NCBI RefSeq assembly: GCF_018324205.1
Contig: NZ_AP023356.1
Location: forward strand, 3,985,501-4,049,500
DNA: 64,000 nt
Source: Actinoplanes ianthinogenes
Lineage (GTDB): Bacteria > Actinomycetota > Actinomycetes > Mycobacteriales > Micromonosporaceae
Direction of reading: 5' to 3'
Shown: piece by piece, positions 18,465 through 30,336 of the stretch
How positions within the stretch are numbered: position 1 is the first letter of the stretch
How the letters are laid out: every line of letters begins with the position of its first letter
Notes under the pieces: generated by a model
Databases searched by the model: none
Told to the model about the DNA's origin: nothing
Seen by the model: only the letters and a program-made list of their open reading frames with translations
Program-made: the position numbers and the translations under genes

Positions 18465-19702
18465 TCAGCCCTTCGCCGTGGTGCGCGCGGCACGAAGTTG
18501 GAAGATCGCCTTCACCAGGGCGGGTGCGGCGATGAAGATGACGATGAGGGCCTGGAGCACGGTGACCAGCTCCAGCGAGATGCCGGTGAACGACTGCATC
18601 CGGTTGCCGCCGGCCCGCAGCGCGCCGAACAGCAGCGCGGCGAGCAGCGTGCCCCACGGGCGGTTGCGGCCGAGCAGGGCGACCAGCAGGCCGTCGAAGC
18701 CGATGTTGCCGGCCACCGACGGGGTCAGCGCGTACGCCGTGCCCAGCACCTGGGTCGCGCCGCCGAGCCCGGCCAGGCCACCGGCCACCGCCATGAGCAG
18801 CGTGTACGTCTTGGCCACACTGATCCCGGCGGTCTTCGCGGCGTGCGCGTTGGAGCCCACCGCCCGCAGCTCGAAGCCGAACGCCGACCGGTTGAGCAAC
18901 CAGGCCACCCCGGCGGTGACCAGCACCGCGAGCACGATGCCCAGGTGCACCCGGAGCACCCCGCCGAACGACGGCAGCTGGGCCGACTCGGCGACCACCT
19001 TGCTGATCGCGTCGCTGCGGCCGGGCTGCTGGATGCCCTTCTGGATGACCAGCCAGGCCAGCAGCAGGCCGGCGATGTAGTTCAGCATGATCGTGGTGAT
19101 CACCTCGTGCGCGCCGGTGCGGGCCTTGAGCAGGCCGGGCAGGAAGCCCCACAGGGCGCCGCCGAGCACGCCGGCGACCAGCGCCACGATCAGGTTGAGC
19201 ACGATCGGCAGGCCGAAGGTGAACCCGGCCGCGCCGGCCGCGATGCAGCCGAGCACCGCCTGGCCCTGCGCGCCGATGTTGAACAGCCCGCCGCGGAAGG
19301 CGAGCGAGACCGACAGACCGGTGAAGACCAGCGGAGCGGCGTAGGTCAGCGTCTCGGAGATCGGCGAGAGCGCGTCCTGCCAGGTGCCGGTGCCGGAGAG
19401 CCAGGCGCTGATCGCCTCCGGGTCGCCGAACGCGCCCTTGAGCAGGTCGGCGTAGGCCGAGCTGATCAGGGTCCAGCCGGCGTTCAGCGCGTCGGACGGG
19501 CGGGCCGTGAAGTAGCCGAATTTCGCCAGCACCGCCGAGTCGGAGACGACCACCAGCACGGCGCCGATCACCACGGCCAGGAAGATCGACAGGACGGTGA
19601 CCGTGACGCTGTTCGACGCCCAGAGGTTGCGGACGAAGGCGTTGAGGAACGTCTCCTTACCGGCGGGTTCCGTTTCTTTCTTCGGCTTGGTCGCCTCGGC
19701 GG

Positions 19703-19706
<4 letters not shown>
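18465..19706 (-). CDS. Nucleoside ABC transporter permease (first permease)
   Basis: 413 residues. A charged N-terminal tail (EATKPKKETEP) precedes about ten membrane segments. Family motifs: GLSVSLAFRGGLFNIGAQGQ, GAHEVITTIMLNYIAGLLL and RAVGSNAHAAKTAGISV, the YufP/NupB-type partner of the second permease. ATG 19706 overlaps the stop of the ATPase gene by 4 nt, so translation is coupled. Together the two permeases form the membrane channel of the importer. Confidence 0.93.
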
Positions 19707-21226
<1,520 letters not shown>

Positions 21227-21279
21227 CGGAATCTCCCGAGTCTCGGTGCTGGTCCTGGTGGGGGGTGATCTAACGCGAG

Positions 21280-21322
21280 CCGCCGCCGGTCACGGATCTG
21301 AGAACCCGTGGCCGAGCGGCGG
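21280..21322 (-). terminator. Stem-loop between the BMP lipoprotein gene and the ABC ATPase gene
   Basis: 21280-21295 pairs with 21306-21322 over about 16 pairs with one bulge and one G-U pair. On the minus strand it lies after the lipoprotein stop and before the ATPase. In binding-protein importers such a hairpin usually stabilises or partly terminates the message, so that the binding protein is made in excess. Confidence 0.6.
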
Positions 21323-21344
21323 CCGACATGCTACTACCGGAAGG

Positions 21345-22439
21345 TCACTTCGGGGCGCTGGCCGACTCGGCCTTGACCGTCCCGCTGATGATGTCCTTCT
21401 TCAGCTGGTCGATCTCCGACTTCAGGGTCGCGTCGACCTTGCTGTCGAACTGGTTGTACGGCGCCAGGCTGACACCGTCGTTCTCCAGGGTGCCGATGTA
21501 ACCCGGGGCGGCCGCGAGCTTCTCGCCCTTGGCGCCCTTGACCACGGACTCCTTGACGGCCTCCTCGACGTTCTTCACCACCGTGCTGAGGAACACGTCG
21601 CAGTACTGCGCGGCCGACTTGCAGCCGTCCTGGTCGACCCAGATGACCGAGACCTTGCCGGCCGAGTCCTTGGCGACCTGCGCGGTGCCCAGGCCGGTGC
21701 CGCCGGCGACCGGCAGGACCACGTCGGCGCCCTGGGAGACCAGGGTCTGGGTGATGGTCTTGCCCTTGTTCTGGTCGATGAAGCTGTCGGCGAAGGTGCC
21801 GTTCTGCTTCGCCTTGTCCCAGCCGAGGACCTGGACGGTCTTGCCCTTCTTCTGGTTGTAGTAGGCGACGCCGTCGGCGAAGCCGTCCATGAAGATGGTG
21901 ACCGGCGGGATCTTCAGGCCGCCGTAGGTGCCGACCTTGCCCGACTTCGAGTAACCCGCGGCCAGGTAGCCGGCCAGGAAGGCGGCCTGCTGGGTGGCGA
22001 ACTGCATCGGGTAGACGTTGGCGCCGGAGCTGCTGCTGTCCACGATGGCGAACTGCGAGCTCGCGCTCTCGCCGGCGACCTTCTTGGTGGCGTCGCCCAT
22101 CAGGCCGCCGACCGCGAGGATGTAGTCGCACTTCTGCGAGACGAAGTTACGCAGGCCCGGCTCGTAGTCGGCCTCGGAGGACGAGGAGACGTACTTCGGG
22201 TCGACGTTGCTGGCCTCGGCCTTGGCGGCCTGGATGCCGGCCCACGCGGAGGCGTTGAACGACTTGTCGTCGATGCCGCCGGTGTCGGTCACCATGCAGG
22301 CCTTGTAAGCGGCGGCGGCGCTGGCGCTGGCGCTGCCGGACGAGGTCTCCTCCGGGGCGTTACCACAAGCGGCGGCCGCGAGCGTCAGCCCACCTGCCGC
22401 GAGAATCGCCACGATCCGCTTCCCACGTACTGGGCGCAA
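21345..22439 (-). CDS. BMP-family nucleoside-binding lipoprotein
   Basis: The extracytoplasmic receptor of the importer. The start is taken as TTG 22439 because GGAGG lies 5-6 nt upstream; GTG 22469 would put the SD inside the gene. About 364 residues: positive n-region (RPVRGKR), hydrophobic core, and the lipobox-like LAAAACGN with the lipidated cysteine. Then come a Ser/Ala linker and the BMP/PnrA fold: VTDTGGIDDKSFNASAW, YILAVGGLMGD, FATQQAAFLAGYLAAG and QGADVVLPVAGGTGLG. BMP proteins bind purine or pyrimidine nucleosides, which fits the salvage genes around it. First gene of the operon. Confidence 0.94.
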   Translation of the reverse strand: MRPVRGKRIVAILAAGGLTLAAAACGNAPEETSSGSASASAAAAYKACMVTDTGGIDDKSFNASAWAGIQAAKAEASNVDPKYVSSSSEADYEPGLRNFVSQKCDYILAVGGLMGDATKKVAGESASSQFAIVDSSSSGANVYPMQFATQQAAFLAGYLAAGYSKSGKVGTYGGLKIPPVTIFMDGFADGVAYYNQKKGKTVQVLGWDKAKQNGTFADSFIDQNKGKTITQTLVSQGADVVLPVAGGTGLGTAQVAKDSAGKVSVIWVDQDGCKSAAQYCDVFLSTVVKNVEEAVKESVVKGAKGEKLAAAPGYIGTLENDGVSLAPYNQFDSKVDATLKSEIDQLKKDIISGTVKAESASAPK

Positions 22440-22694
22440 GACGCCCTCCTTCCACTGCTCACCGCACACTCGGTAAGTCTCAGGTCGGCAGCGTATCCGT
22501 GGGTCATGGCGTTCTCAGGCGTTCGGTACGGACTGTTGGCGCACCGTTATCGCGCCGCAATCACCAGGGATTTTGCCTGCCGCTTTCGGTGGGATCCCAG
22601 TCGAATTGCCCGGTGGTGGCGTAACGAGGGATTAATCTTCGCGCTCGGCAAGGCCTTCCGGTCACGGTTCGCAGCAGTTGCGGTCACTTTTCGA
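22440..22694. other. Intergenic region upstream of the nucleoside importer
   Basis: 255 bp that should carry the promoter of the BMP-lipoprotein operon (-). The part around 22630-22640 (GGATTAATC) is the most AT-rich. I do not see a convincing -35/-10 pair or operator palindrome, nor a terminator for the SCO4848-type gene. Confidence 0.4.
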
Positions 22695-22928
22695 TCACGG
22701 CTTTTTCGGTACGGCCTTCCAGGCTCGCACCCCGAGCACGCCCACAGTCGTCCCGATGATCAGCGAGGCCCCGATCAGCAGGGCGTGCACCACGAGGAAC
22801 GCGGTCGGGGTCCCGCCGTCGAAGGACCGGTCGTCCTTGTAGATCGCCACCGCGAACCGGGGCCAGATCACCCAGGTCCACACGCCGACCGCCATCAGGA
22901 ACGCCGCCCACCGTCGCGTGATCACCAC
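22695..22928 (-). CDS. SCO4848-family small membrane protein
   Basis: 77 residues with two membrane helices (AFLMAVGVWTWVIWPRFAVA and LVVHALLIGASLIIGTTVGV) and a basic C-terminus (RAWKAVPKKP). It matches what I remember of the Streptomyces SCO4848 family, which also lies near YihY and trpS. The function is unknown. It follows the 132-residue hypothetical gene by 21 nt and appears to be the last gene of the trpS operon. Confidence 0.8.
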   Translation of the reverse strand: MVITRRWAAFLMAVGVWTWVIWPRFAVAIYKDDRSFDGGTPTAFLVVHALLIGASLIIGTTVGVLGVRAWKAVPKKP

Positions 22929-22949
22929 CGCGCCAGTATCGCAGCGCGG

Positions 22950-23348
22950 CTACCCGGCCAGCCGGGCGGCTATCCGGCGCCATCCGGCGCGCACCTCGGC
23001 CGGCTCCGGCTCGTCCGGCGGCGGCCCGCTGCCGGCCGGTTCGGCCACCAGGTCGTCGACCGGGTCGGTGTCGTCCCGCGCCTGCGCCCGGACCAGCTCG
23101 ATCTCCTCGCGGATGGCGTCCACCCCGGCCAGCGGCAGCATCGGCTCGACCACCGCCATCAGGTCGTCGTCGGCCACCACCGCGCGAGCCAGCGCCACCG
23201 CGTGGTCCCGCTCGTACGGCCCGCAGACCACCGGGTCCCAGTCCTCCCGGTCGCCGAGCGAGCCGATGGTGATCACCCAGGGCCGGTCGGCGAGCGGCGA
23301 GCCGGGTGGCAGGTGCAGCGTGACGAGAGTCCCCACGCTGCACATCAT
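22950..23348 (-). CDS. Hypothetical acidic protein
   Basis: 132 residues starting MMCSVGTLVTLHLPPGSP. An ordered first half contains PWVITIGSLGDREDWDPVVCGPYERDHAVALARAVV, quoted here in pieces: WVITIGSLGDRE, DPVVCGPYERDHAV. The second half is charged and Pro/Glu-rich, ending RRIAARLAG. No signal peptide or membrane helix. Either ATG of the tandem ATGATG (23348 or 23345) may start it, and both overlap the YihY stop, so translation is coupled. I do not recognise a family. Confidence 0.75.
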   Translation of the reverse strand: MMCSVGTLVTLHLPPGSPLADRPWVITIGSLGDREDWDPVVCGPYERDHAVALARAVVADDDLMAVVEPMLPLAGVDAIREEIELVRAQARDDTDPVDDLVAEPAGSGPPPDEPEPAEVRAGWRRIAARLAG

Positions 23349-24265
23349 CGCGGCCGGGCGTCCCGGATCCACAGGTTTTGGCCCACCGGGGCGGTCTTGT
23401 CCTCGGCCGACAGGTCCACCACCCGGCCGTGCGGGCTGGTCGCCGCCCAGGCCGCGCCGAACAGCAGCACCTGGTGGAAGACGTAGAGATACACCAGCGC
23501 GCCGACGGCCGAGCCGACCAGGCCGTACGCCGGATTGCGCTGGACCATCGCGACGAACGACTTGCCCACCGTGTTGAGCAGCATCAGGCCGATCCCGACC
23601 TGGAGCACCGGCGGCGTCATCCGCCGCGCGGTCATCCGCAGCCGGGGCACCGCGGTCAGCAGCGCGGCGGCCAGCAGCATGTTCACCGCCAGCGTCAGGA
23701 TCAGGCTGACCACCGCCAGGGTGGTCTGGAAGCCGCCGTTGGCCATCCAGTCCAGCGCTTTCTCCAGGCCGTAGACGGCCAGCTGGGTGAGCGCCAGCAG
23801 GACCAGGATGCCGACCAGCACCAGCAGGTCCAGGCCCTGCCGGACACCGAAGTACCCGGGCTGCTCGCGGAGCCGCCAGATGTGCCGCTGCGAGGAGCGG
23901 ATCGCCTCGACCCAGCCGATGCCGGTGAAGGTCAGGCCGACGATGCCGACGATGCCGACCGTCTTCTTGCTGTCCAGGATGGCCTGCACGTCGAGGAAGG
24001 GCAGGTTCTGCCGGAGGAAGTCGTGCACCGCCTCGAACAGCTCGGGGTTGCTGGTGATCAGGAACCCGAAGACCGAGTAGCCGATGAGCAGCAGCGCGAA
24101 GACCGCGAAGAAGGCGTAGTAGGCGCTCGCGGCGGCCAGCCGGCCGCCCTGGACCCCGTCGTAGCGAAGCAGCGCCCGGCACAGGTGGTCGAAGTAGCGG
24201 GAGCGATACCGCACCTTCATGATCCGGGCGGCCACCGCGTCGTACGCCCGATCGATAGGGTTCAC
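23345..24265 (-). CDS. YihY/BrkB-family inner membrane protein
   Basis: 306 residues with about six membrane helices. Family motifs: GRLAAASAYYAFFAVFALLL near residue 45, the central TFTGIGWVEAIRSSQRHIW, and the late GALVYLYVFHQVLLFGAAWA. Formerly annotated as ribonuclease BN; the true role is unknown, and transport or envelope functions have been suggested. It sits 21 nt after the 2'-5' RNA ligase gene in the trpS operon. Confidence 0.92.
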   Translation of the reverse strand: MNPIDRAYDAVAARIMKVRYRSRYFDHLCRALLRYDGVQGGRLAAASAYYAFFAVFALLLIGYSVFGFLITSNPELFEAVHDFLRQNLPFLDVQAILDSKKTVGIVGIVGLTFTGIGWVEAIRSSQRHIWRLREQPGYFGVRQGLDLLVLVGILVLLALTQLAVYGLEKALDWMANGGFQTTLAVVSLILTLAVNMLLAAALLTAVPRLRMTARRMTPPVLQVGIGLMLLNTVGKSFVAMVQRNPAYGLVGSAVGALVYLYVFHQVLLFGAAWAATSPHGRVVDLSAEDKTAPVGQNLWIRDARPR

Positions 24266-24286
24266 GGCGCGACCGTAGCCGACAGG

Positions 24287-24817
24287 TCAACCACCGAGTG
24301 GGAAGTCACGCCGGGGCCGCCACGGACCCTCGCCACCGTGCGAGAAGAGGGTGAACGACGACACCGGGAACTTGCAGGAGAACCCGGCCAGGTCGTCGAA
24401 GACCGCGTCCAGCGCCGCCGGCGGCACGTCCTGCGCCACGGTGACGTGCGGGTGGTACGGGAACCGGCTGTCCCGGCGGATGTCCTCGGACCGGGTGATC
24501 GCCTCGGCGAGCAGCTCACACTCGCTGATGCCCATCGCCAGGCTGACGAAAACCACCTCGGTGACCGGCCGGAACGTGCCGGTCCCGCGCAGGTGGATGG
24601 TGAACGGCGGCTGTGCCGAGGCGACCGACTCCAGGTGTTTCTCCACCGCCGGCAACGCGTCGGTGTCCACCTCGGTCGGGCCGAGCAGGGTGACGTGTGC
24701 CGGCGTCCAGGCGGCCTGCGGGTCGCCGGCCTCCGCGCGCCGGCGGGTCAGCATCGTGCCCCAGGGCTCCGGGATGTCGACGGCCACGCCGATGCGGGTG
24801 CGGGCGGGGTCGGCCAC
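24287..24817 (-). CDS. thpR: 2'-5' RNA ligase / cyclic phosphodiesterase family protein
   Basis: About 176 residues from GTG 24817, five bases after the trpS stop. The 2H-phosphoesterase fold is shown by two H-x-T motifs: AHVTLLGP near residue 45 and HPHVTVAQD near residue 122. Family members hydrolyse 2',3'-cyclic phosphates or ligate RNA halves in vitro; the cellular role is unsettled. Close linkage to an aminoacyl-tRNA synthetase could hint at tRNA biology, but this is only context. Confidence 0.88.
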   Translation of the reverse strand: MADPARTRIGVAVDIPEPWGTMLTRRRAEAGDPQAAWTPAHVTLLGPTEVDTDALPAVEKHLESVASAQPPFTIHLRGTGTFRPVTEVVFVSLAMGISECELLAEAITRSEDIRRDSRFPYHPHVTVAQDVPPAALDAVFDDLAGFSCKFPVSSFTLFSHGGEGPWRPRRDFPLGG

Positions 24818-24822
24818 CGGGG

Positions 24823-25949
<1,127 letters not shown>

Positions 25950-26004
25950 TGTCATCGCGTCCGCGGGGTACGGCCGCGACATCTTTCAGAGAGGGCCCTG
26001 AGCC

Positions 26005-26979
26005 GTGAAATTGCTCGTCACCGGCGGCGCCGGATACGTCGGCAGCGTCACCAGCCGGCTGCTGCTCGACGCCGGCCACGAGGTCGTGGTGCTGGACAGC
26101 CTCCGAACCGGATTCCGCGAGGCGATCGCCCCGGACGCCACGTTCGTCGAGGCGGACATCGCCGACGCCGCGCGGGTGCTCACCCCGGAAGCGGGCTTCG
26201 ACGCGGTGCTGCACTTCGCCGGGCTGATCGCGGCCGGCGAGTCGATGGCCAAGCCCGAGCTCTACTGGCACGAGAACGTGGTGAAGTCGCTGGCCCTGCT
26301 GGACGCGATCCGGGCCGCCCGGGTGCCGCGGGTGATCTTCTCGTCCACCGCCGCGGTCTACGGCAACCCGGTCGAGATCCCGATCAGCGAGACCGCCGCC
26401 AAGGCGCCGACCAGCACGTACGGGTCGACCAAGCTGGCCTTCGACCTGGCGCTGACCTCGGAGACGTTCGCGCACCAGCTGGCCGCCGTGTCGCTGCGGT
26501 ACTTCAACGTGGCGGGGGCGTACATCGCCGGCGGGCACGAGATCGGCGAGCGGCACGATCCGGAGACCCACCTCATCCCGATCACCCTCCAGGTGGCCGC
26601 CGGCAAGCGGGACAAGCTCCAGCTGTTCGGCGACGACTACCCGACCGCCGACGGCACCTGCGTCCGCGACTACATCCACGTCGAGGACCTGGCCCGGGCG
26701 CACCTGCTGGCGCTGGAGGCGGCCACCCCCGGCGAGCACAAGATCTACAACCTGGGCAACGGCAACGGCTTCTCGAACCGGCAGGTGGTCGAGGCGGCCC
26801 GCGAGGTGACCGGCGCGGCGATCCCGGTGGAGATCGCCCCGCGCCGCGACGGCGACCCGGCCACCCTGGTCGCGTCCGCCGAGCGCGCCCGGGCGGAACT
26901 GGGGTGGGCGCCGCGGAAGAACACGCTCCAGACGATGATCGGTGACGCCTGGACCTTCTACCGCAAGCACGTGGCATGA
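26005..26979 (+). CDS. galE: UDP-glucose 4-epimerase
   Basis: Interconverts UDP-glucose and UDP-galactose. 324 residues, an extended short-chain dehydrogenase: NAD loop VTGGAGYVGS, FSSTAAVYGNP with the catalytic Ser/Thr, YGSTKLAFD with the catalytic Tyr and Lys, RYFNVAGA, and DGTCVRDYIHVEDLARAH. The start is GTG 26005. galK follows after 31 nt, so the two form a small Leloir-pathway operon; no galT is present in the window. Confidence 0.95.
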   Translation: MKLLVTGGAGYVGSVTSRLLLDAGHEVVVLDSLRTGFREAIAPDATFVEADIADAARVLTPEAGFDAVLHFAGLIAAGESMAKPELYWHENVVKSLALLDAIRAARVPRVIFSSTAAVYGNPVEIPISETAAKAPTSTYGSTKLAFDLALTSETFAHQLAAVSLRYFNVAGAYIAGGHEIGERHDPETHLIPITLQVAAGKRDKLQLFGDDYPTADGTCVRDYIHVEDLARAHLLALEAATPGEHKIYNLGNGNGFSNRQVVEAAREVTGAAIPVEIAPRRDGDPATLVASAERARAELGWAPRKNTLQTMIGDAWTFYRKHVA

Positions 26980-27010
26980 GCTACGCCGACCGCCCCCACG
27001 GAGGCACCCG

Positions 27011-28162
<1,152 letters not shown>

Positions 28163-28267
28163 CCCGAACGGCATCAGCCCGCCAGCCCCGCCAACTGCCC
28201 CAGCCCGCCCACCCTAGGTGTTCTGCCCACCGGACGTTGGTAACGCGGCGGGATTGCTGAAACGGGT

Positions 28268-28326
28268 GAGGACCTCCAGGTGAGGTGGAGCTTGTCGAAG
28301 GTTCCACACCGACCCAGGAGGTCCTC
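28268..28326 (+). promoter_or_regulatory. Inverted repeat hiding the transposase ribosome binding site
   Basis: GAGGACCTCC at 28268-28277 is perfectly complementary to GGAGGTCCTC at 28317-28326, which contains the AGGAGG (28316-28321) in front of GTG 28327. Read-through transcripts entering from galK would fold and hide the site, whereas a transcript starting inside the loop would not. This is a known self-limiting device of insertion sequences; here it is inferred from sequence. Confidence 0.6.
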
Positions 28327-28343
28327 GTGCCCACGCTAACGCT

Positions 28344-29318
28344 GTGCTGACCGAACGCGGCCGATTGCGGCTGGCACGGTGCGTCGTGGACGACGGCTGG
28401 CCGCTGCGCCGGGCCGCGGAGCGCTTCCAGGTCAGCCCCACGACCGCGAAACGCTGGGCTGACCGTTACCGCGATCAGGGCCCCGTGGCGATGAGCGACC
28501 GGTCCAGCCGGCCACACACGAGCCCGAACCGCACGTCGACGTCAGTCGAGCAACATGTTCTGCGGCTGCGACACCGGGAACGGATCGGGCCGGCCCAGAT
28601 CGGCTGGCGCCTCGGCATGCCGGCTTCGACCTGCCATGCGATTCTGCGTCGAGCCAGCGTCGTCCGGCTGGCGCATATGGATCGAGCGACCGCCGAACCG
28701 ATCCGCCGCTATGAGCACCCCGCACCTGGCGACCTGATCCACGTCGACATCAAGAAACGCGGCAACATTCCGACCGGTGGCGGCTGGCGCACCCAAGGCG
28801 ACGACCATCAAGGACGACTCAACCGGACTGCCACCCCCGGACACCACACCGACAAGCGCGGAAATGCCCGCCTGGGCTACTGCTTCCTGCACACCGCCCT
28901 GGACGACCATTCGAGGCTGGCCTACACCGAGATCCTGACCGACGAAACCAAAGAGACCGCAGCCGGCTTCTGGCGGCGAGCCCATGCCTGGTTCGCCGGC
29001 CACAACATCACCACCACGCGGGTCCAGACCGATAACGGCTCCTGCTACGTCTCCCGGCTCTGGCAACAGACCTGCACCGAGCTAGGCGTCACGGTGAAGA
29101 AAAACCGTCCGTACCGGCCGCAAACCAACGGCAAAGTCGAACGCTTCCACCGCACTCTCGTCGATGAATGGGCTTACGCCACGGCCTACACCAGCGAAAA
29201 AGAACGGCGCGAAGCCTTACCTCGATTCCTGCACACCTACAATCACCACCGGCACCACTCCGCCATCGAAGGACCATCCGCCAGCCGCGTTCCTAACCTC
29301 TCTGGGCAGAACACCTAG
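28344..29318 (+). CDS. IS481-family transposase, start region frameshifted
   Basis: 324 residues from GTG 28344. N-terminal helix-turn-helix (GWPLRRAAERFQVSPTTAKRWA split as RRAAERFQVS and TTAKRWADRY), then the rve DDE core: first Asp in LIHVDIKK, second in VQTDNGSCY, Glu in GKVERFHRTL. The best Shine-Dalgarno serves GTG 28327, but that frame stops after seven codons (TGA 28348). One added C would join it to the main frame as MPHANAVLTE, the usual start of related transposases as I remember them. So the copy is probably frameshifted, unless ribosomes restart at GTG 28344. The stop TAG 29316-29318 lies in the target duplication, outside the element. Confidence 0.85.
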   Translation: MLTERGRLRLARCVVDDGWPLRRAAERFQVSPTTAKRWADRYRDQGPVAMSDRSSRPHTSPNRTSTSVEQHVLRLRHRERIGPAQIGWRLGMPASTCHAILRRASVVRLAHMDRATAEPIRRYEHPAPGDLIHVDIKKRGNIPTGGGWRTQGDDHQGRLNRTATPGHHTDKRGNARLGYCFLHTALDDHSRLAYTEILTDETKETAAGFWRRAHAWFAGHNITTTRVQTDNGSCYVSRLWQQTCTELGVTVKKNRPYRPQTNGKVERFHRTLVDEWAYATAYTSEKERREALPRFLHTYNHHRHHSAIEGPSASRVPNLSGQNT

Positions 29319-29427
29319 GGGGACCATCCCTGGCCAGTGTGGCGGATTTTGGAGGGGCCGGCGGGCGGGCTTGTGGACGGCGCGGTGGTGTGGACAACGC
29401 CCGACGCGAGTGTGGGGAGAGCCCGAG

Positions 29428-29660
29428 GTGCCCACGGCGCGGACGCGGGGACGGCACGAAGTGCCCACGACGCGGACGCGGAAAACGGCGTCAAGTGCCC
29501 ACGACGCGAGCGCGGAAACGGCGTCAAGTGCCCACGACGCGAGCGCGGAAACGGCGTCAAGTGCCTACGGCGCGAGTGGGAACGGCGAGGGGCGCCTACG
29601 GCGCGAGTGTGGGAACGGGCCGTCAGATGTCTAACGGCGTGAGGTGCCTACGGCGCGCGG
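29428..29660. repeat. 33-bp tandem repeat array next to element copy 1
   Basis: About seven degenerate units beginning GTGCCYACGRCGCGRG, at 29428, 29461, 29495, 29528, 29561, near 29592 and near 29644. Spacing is 33-34 nt in the first five. Because 33 is divisible by 3 several frames stay open, but the resulting peptides are pure repeats with no start signal, so I treat it as noncoding. It lies immediately downstream of element copy 1 when read on the minus strand. Confidence 0.8.
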
Positions 29661-29694
29661 GATGGACGGTGTGGTGGTGGACGGCGGGGTTTCG

Positions 29695-29831
29695 GTGACC
29701 ACCCGCGGATCTTGAAGGGTGGGCTGATTGGTTTGGACGCGTCAGCGGCCAGATCAGCCCACCCGGCCCGCGCGGGAGCATGCGGTCCGCACCCCGGCGG
29801 ACGCGCGTAGAAGAAGATTTTGATCTTGGTC
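29695..29831 (-). repeat. Intergenic hairpin element, copy 1
   Basis: Reads on the minus strand from about 29831 to 29695. Order: AAGATCAAAATCTT (small hairpin), a conserved GC-rich block around GTGCGGACCGCATGCTCCCG, CGGGCCGG, then a perfect 12-bp stem (29717-29728 with 29753-29764) around a 24-nt loop that includes CTGGCCGCTGACGCGTCCAA. It matches copy 2 over about 135 bp. The stem sequence differs from copy 2 at six pairs, all compensated. One frame could encode KIKIFFYAR, GCGPHAPARAG and ASKPI, so a decayed coding origin cannot be excluded. Confidence 0.8.
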
Positions 29832-29852
29832 ATGACCGGGTATGGCTGGCGC

Positions 29853-30059
29853 ATGACGACTGAACCGAACCCGCGCGAAGACAACGAGCCGAACGAGTTC
29901 GGCTTCTCCGGGGACCCGAGCCTGCCCGAACCGCACGAGATTCCGCACCTGGCCGAGGGCGAGGGCGAGCGGATCGCGGTCCCCTCCGACGACCTCACCG
30001 GCGCGATCACCGAGGCGATCGAGGAGGTCTCCGAACACCGCGGCCACGACGAGGCCTGA
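29853..30059 (+). CDS. Small acidic hypothetical protein
   Basis: 68 residues from ATG 29853. Very acidic, with EPNPREDNEPNEFGF, PSLPEPHEIPHLAEGEGE, and a predicted helix DDLTGAITEAIEEVSE near the C-terminus. There is no clear Shine-Dalgarno. Codon composition is typical GC-rich coding sequence, which favours a real gene, but its length and position between two repeat tracts leave doubt. It is not recognised as a family. Confidence 0.5.
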   Translation: MTTEPNPREDNEPNEFGFSGDPSLPEPHEIPHLAEGEGERIAVPSDDLTGAITEAIEEVSEHRGHDEA

Positions 30060-30070
30060 GCGGCCGGAAG

Positions 30071-30210
30071 AACCGGGGCCGACGCGACCCGGCCGCGAAC
30101 GAACCGAAGCGGAACAACCGGGGCCGACGCGACCCGGCCGGAAACGAACCGGACCGGAACAACCAGGCGAAGCCGACCCCGGCCGGGAACGAAGCAGGCC
30201 GGAGCAACCC
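30071..30210. repeat. 45-bp imperfect tandem repeat
   Basis: Three units starting AACCGGGGCCGACGCGACCC or a variant at 30071, 30116 and 30161, with a partial fourth at 30206; exact 45-nt period. Units are rich in CCGG and GAAC and are not obviously related to the other arrays. It lies directly after the small acidic gene and before the STAS/HATPase gene. Confidence 0.75.
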
Positions 30211-30336
30211 GGCCGAGCGGCGCAAAGGTGGGCCGGGGGCGGACCGTTCGGGTGTCCCCCCACCTGGCCTTTCGCCCGACACCCGCAGGAGCGAGACCAG
30301 GGGGCCCTCGGCCGGACGGCGGTTATGGTGTGGGGC

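Larger units (their letters stand above)
28213..29319 (+). mobile_element. IS481-type insertion sequence with 6-bp (or CTAG) target duplication
   Basis: About 1095 bp between 28219 and 29313. The ends are perfect over 11 bp (TGTTCTGCCCA at 28219-28229, inverted at 29303-29313), with imperfect matching further in (ACGCGGC at both sides). CCTAGG flanks it on both sides (28213-28218 and 29314-29319). Because CCTAGG is palindromic, the duplication could also be read as CTAG with one extra base of terminal repeat. It carries one transposase gene on the plus strand and lies between galK and repeat-rich noncoding DNA. Confidence 0.88.
29319..29852. other. Repeat-rich intergenic region between the IS and the small acidic protein gene
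   Basis: 534 bp with no convincing gene. It contains the 33-bp array (29428-29660) and element copy 1 (29695-29831). The first 100 bp after the IS show nothing recognisable. Confidence 0.6.
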
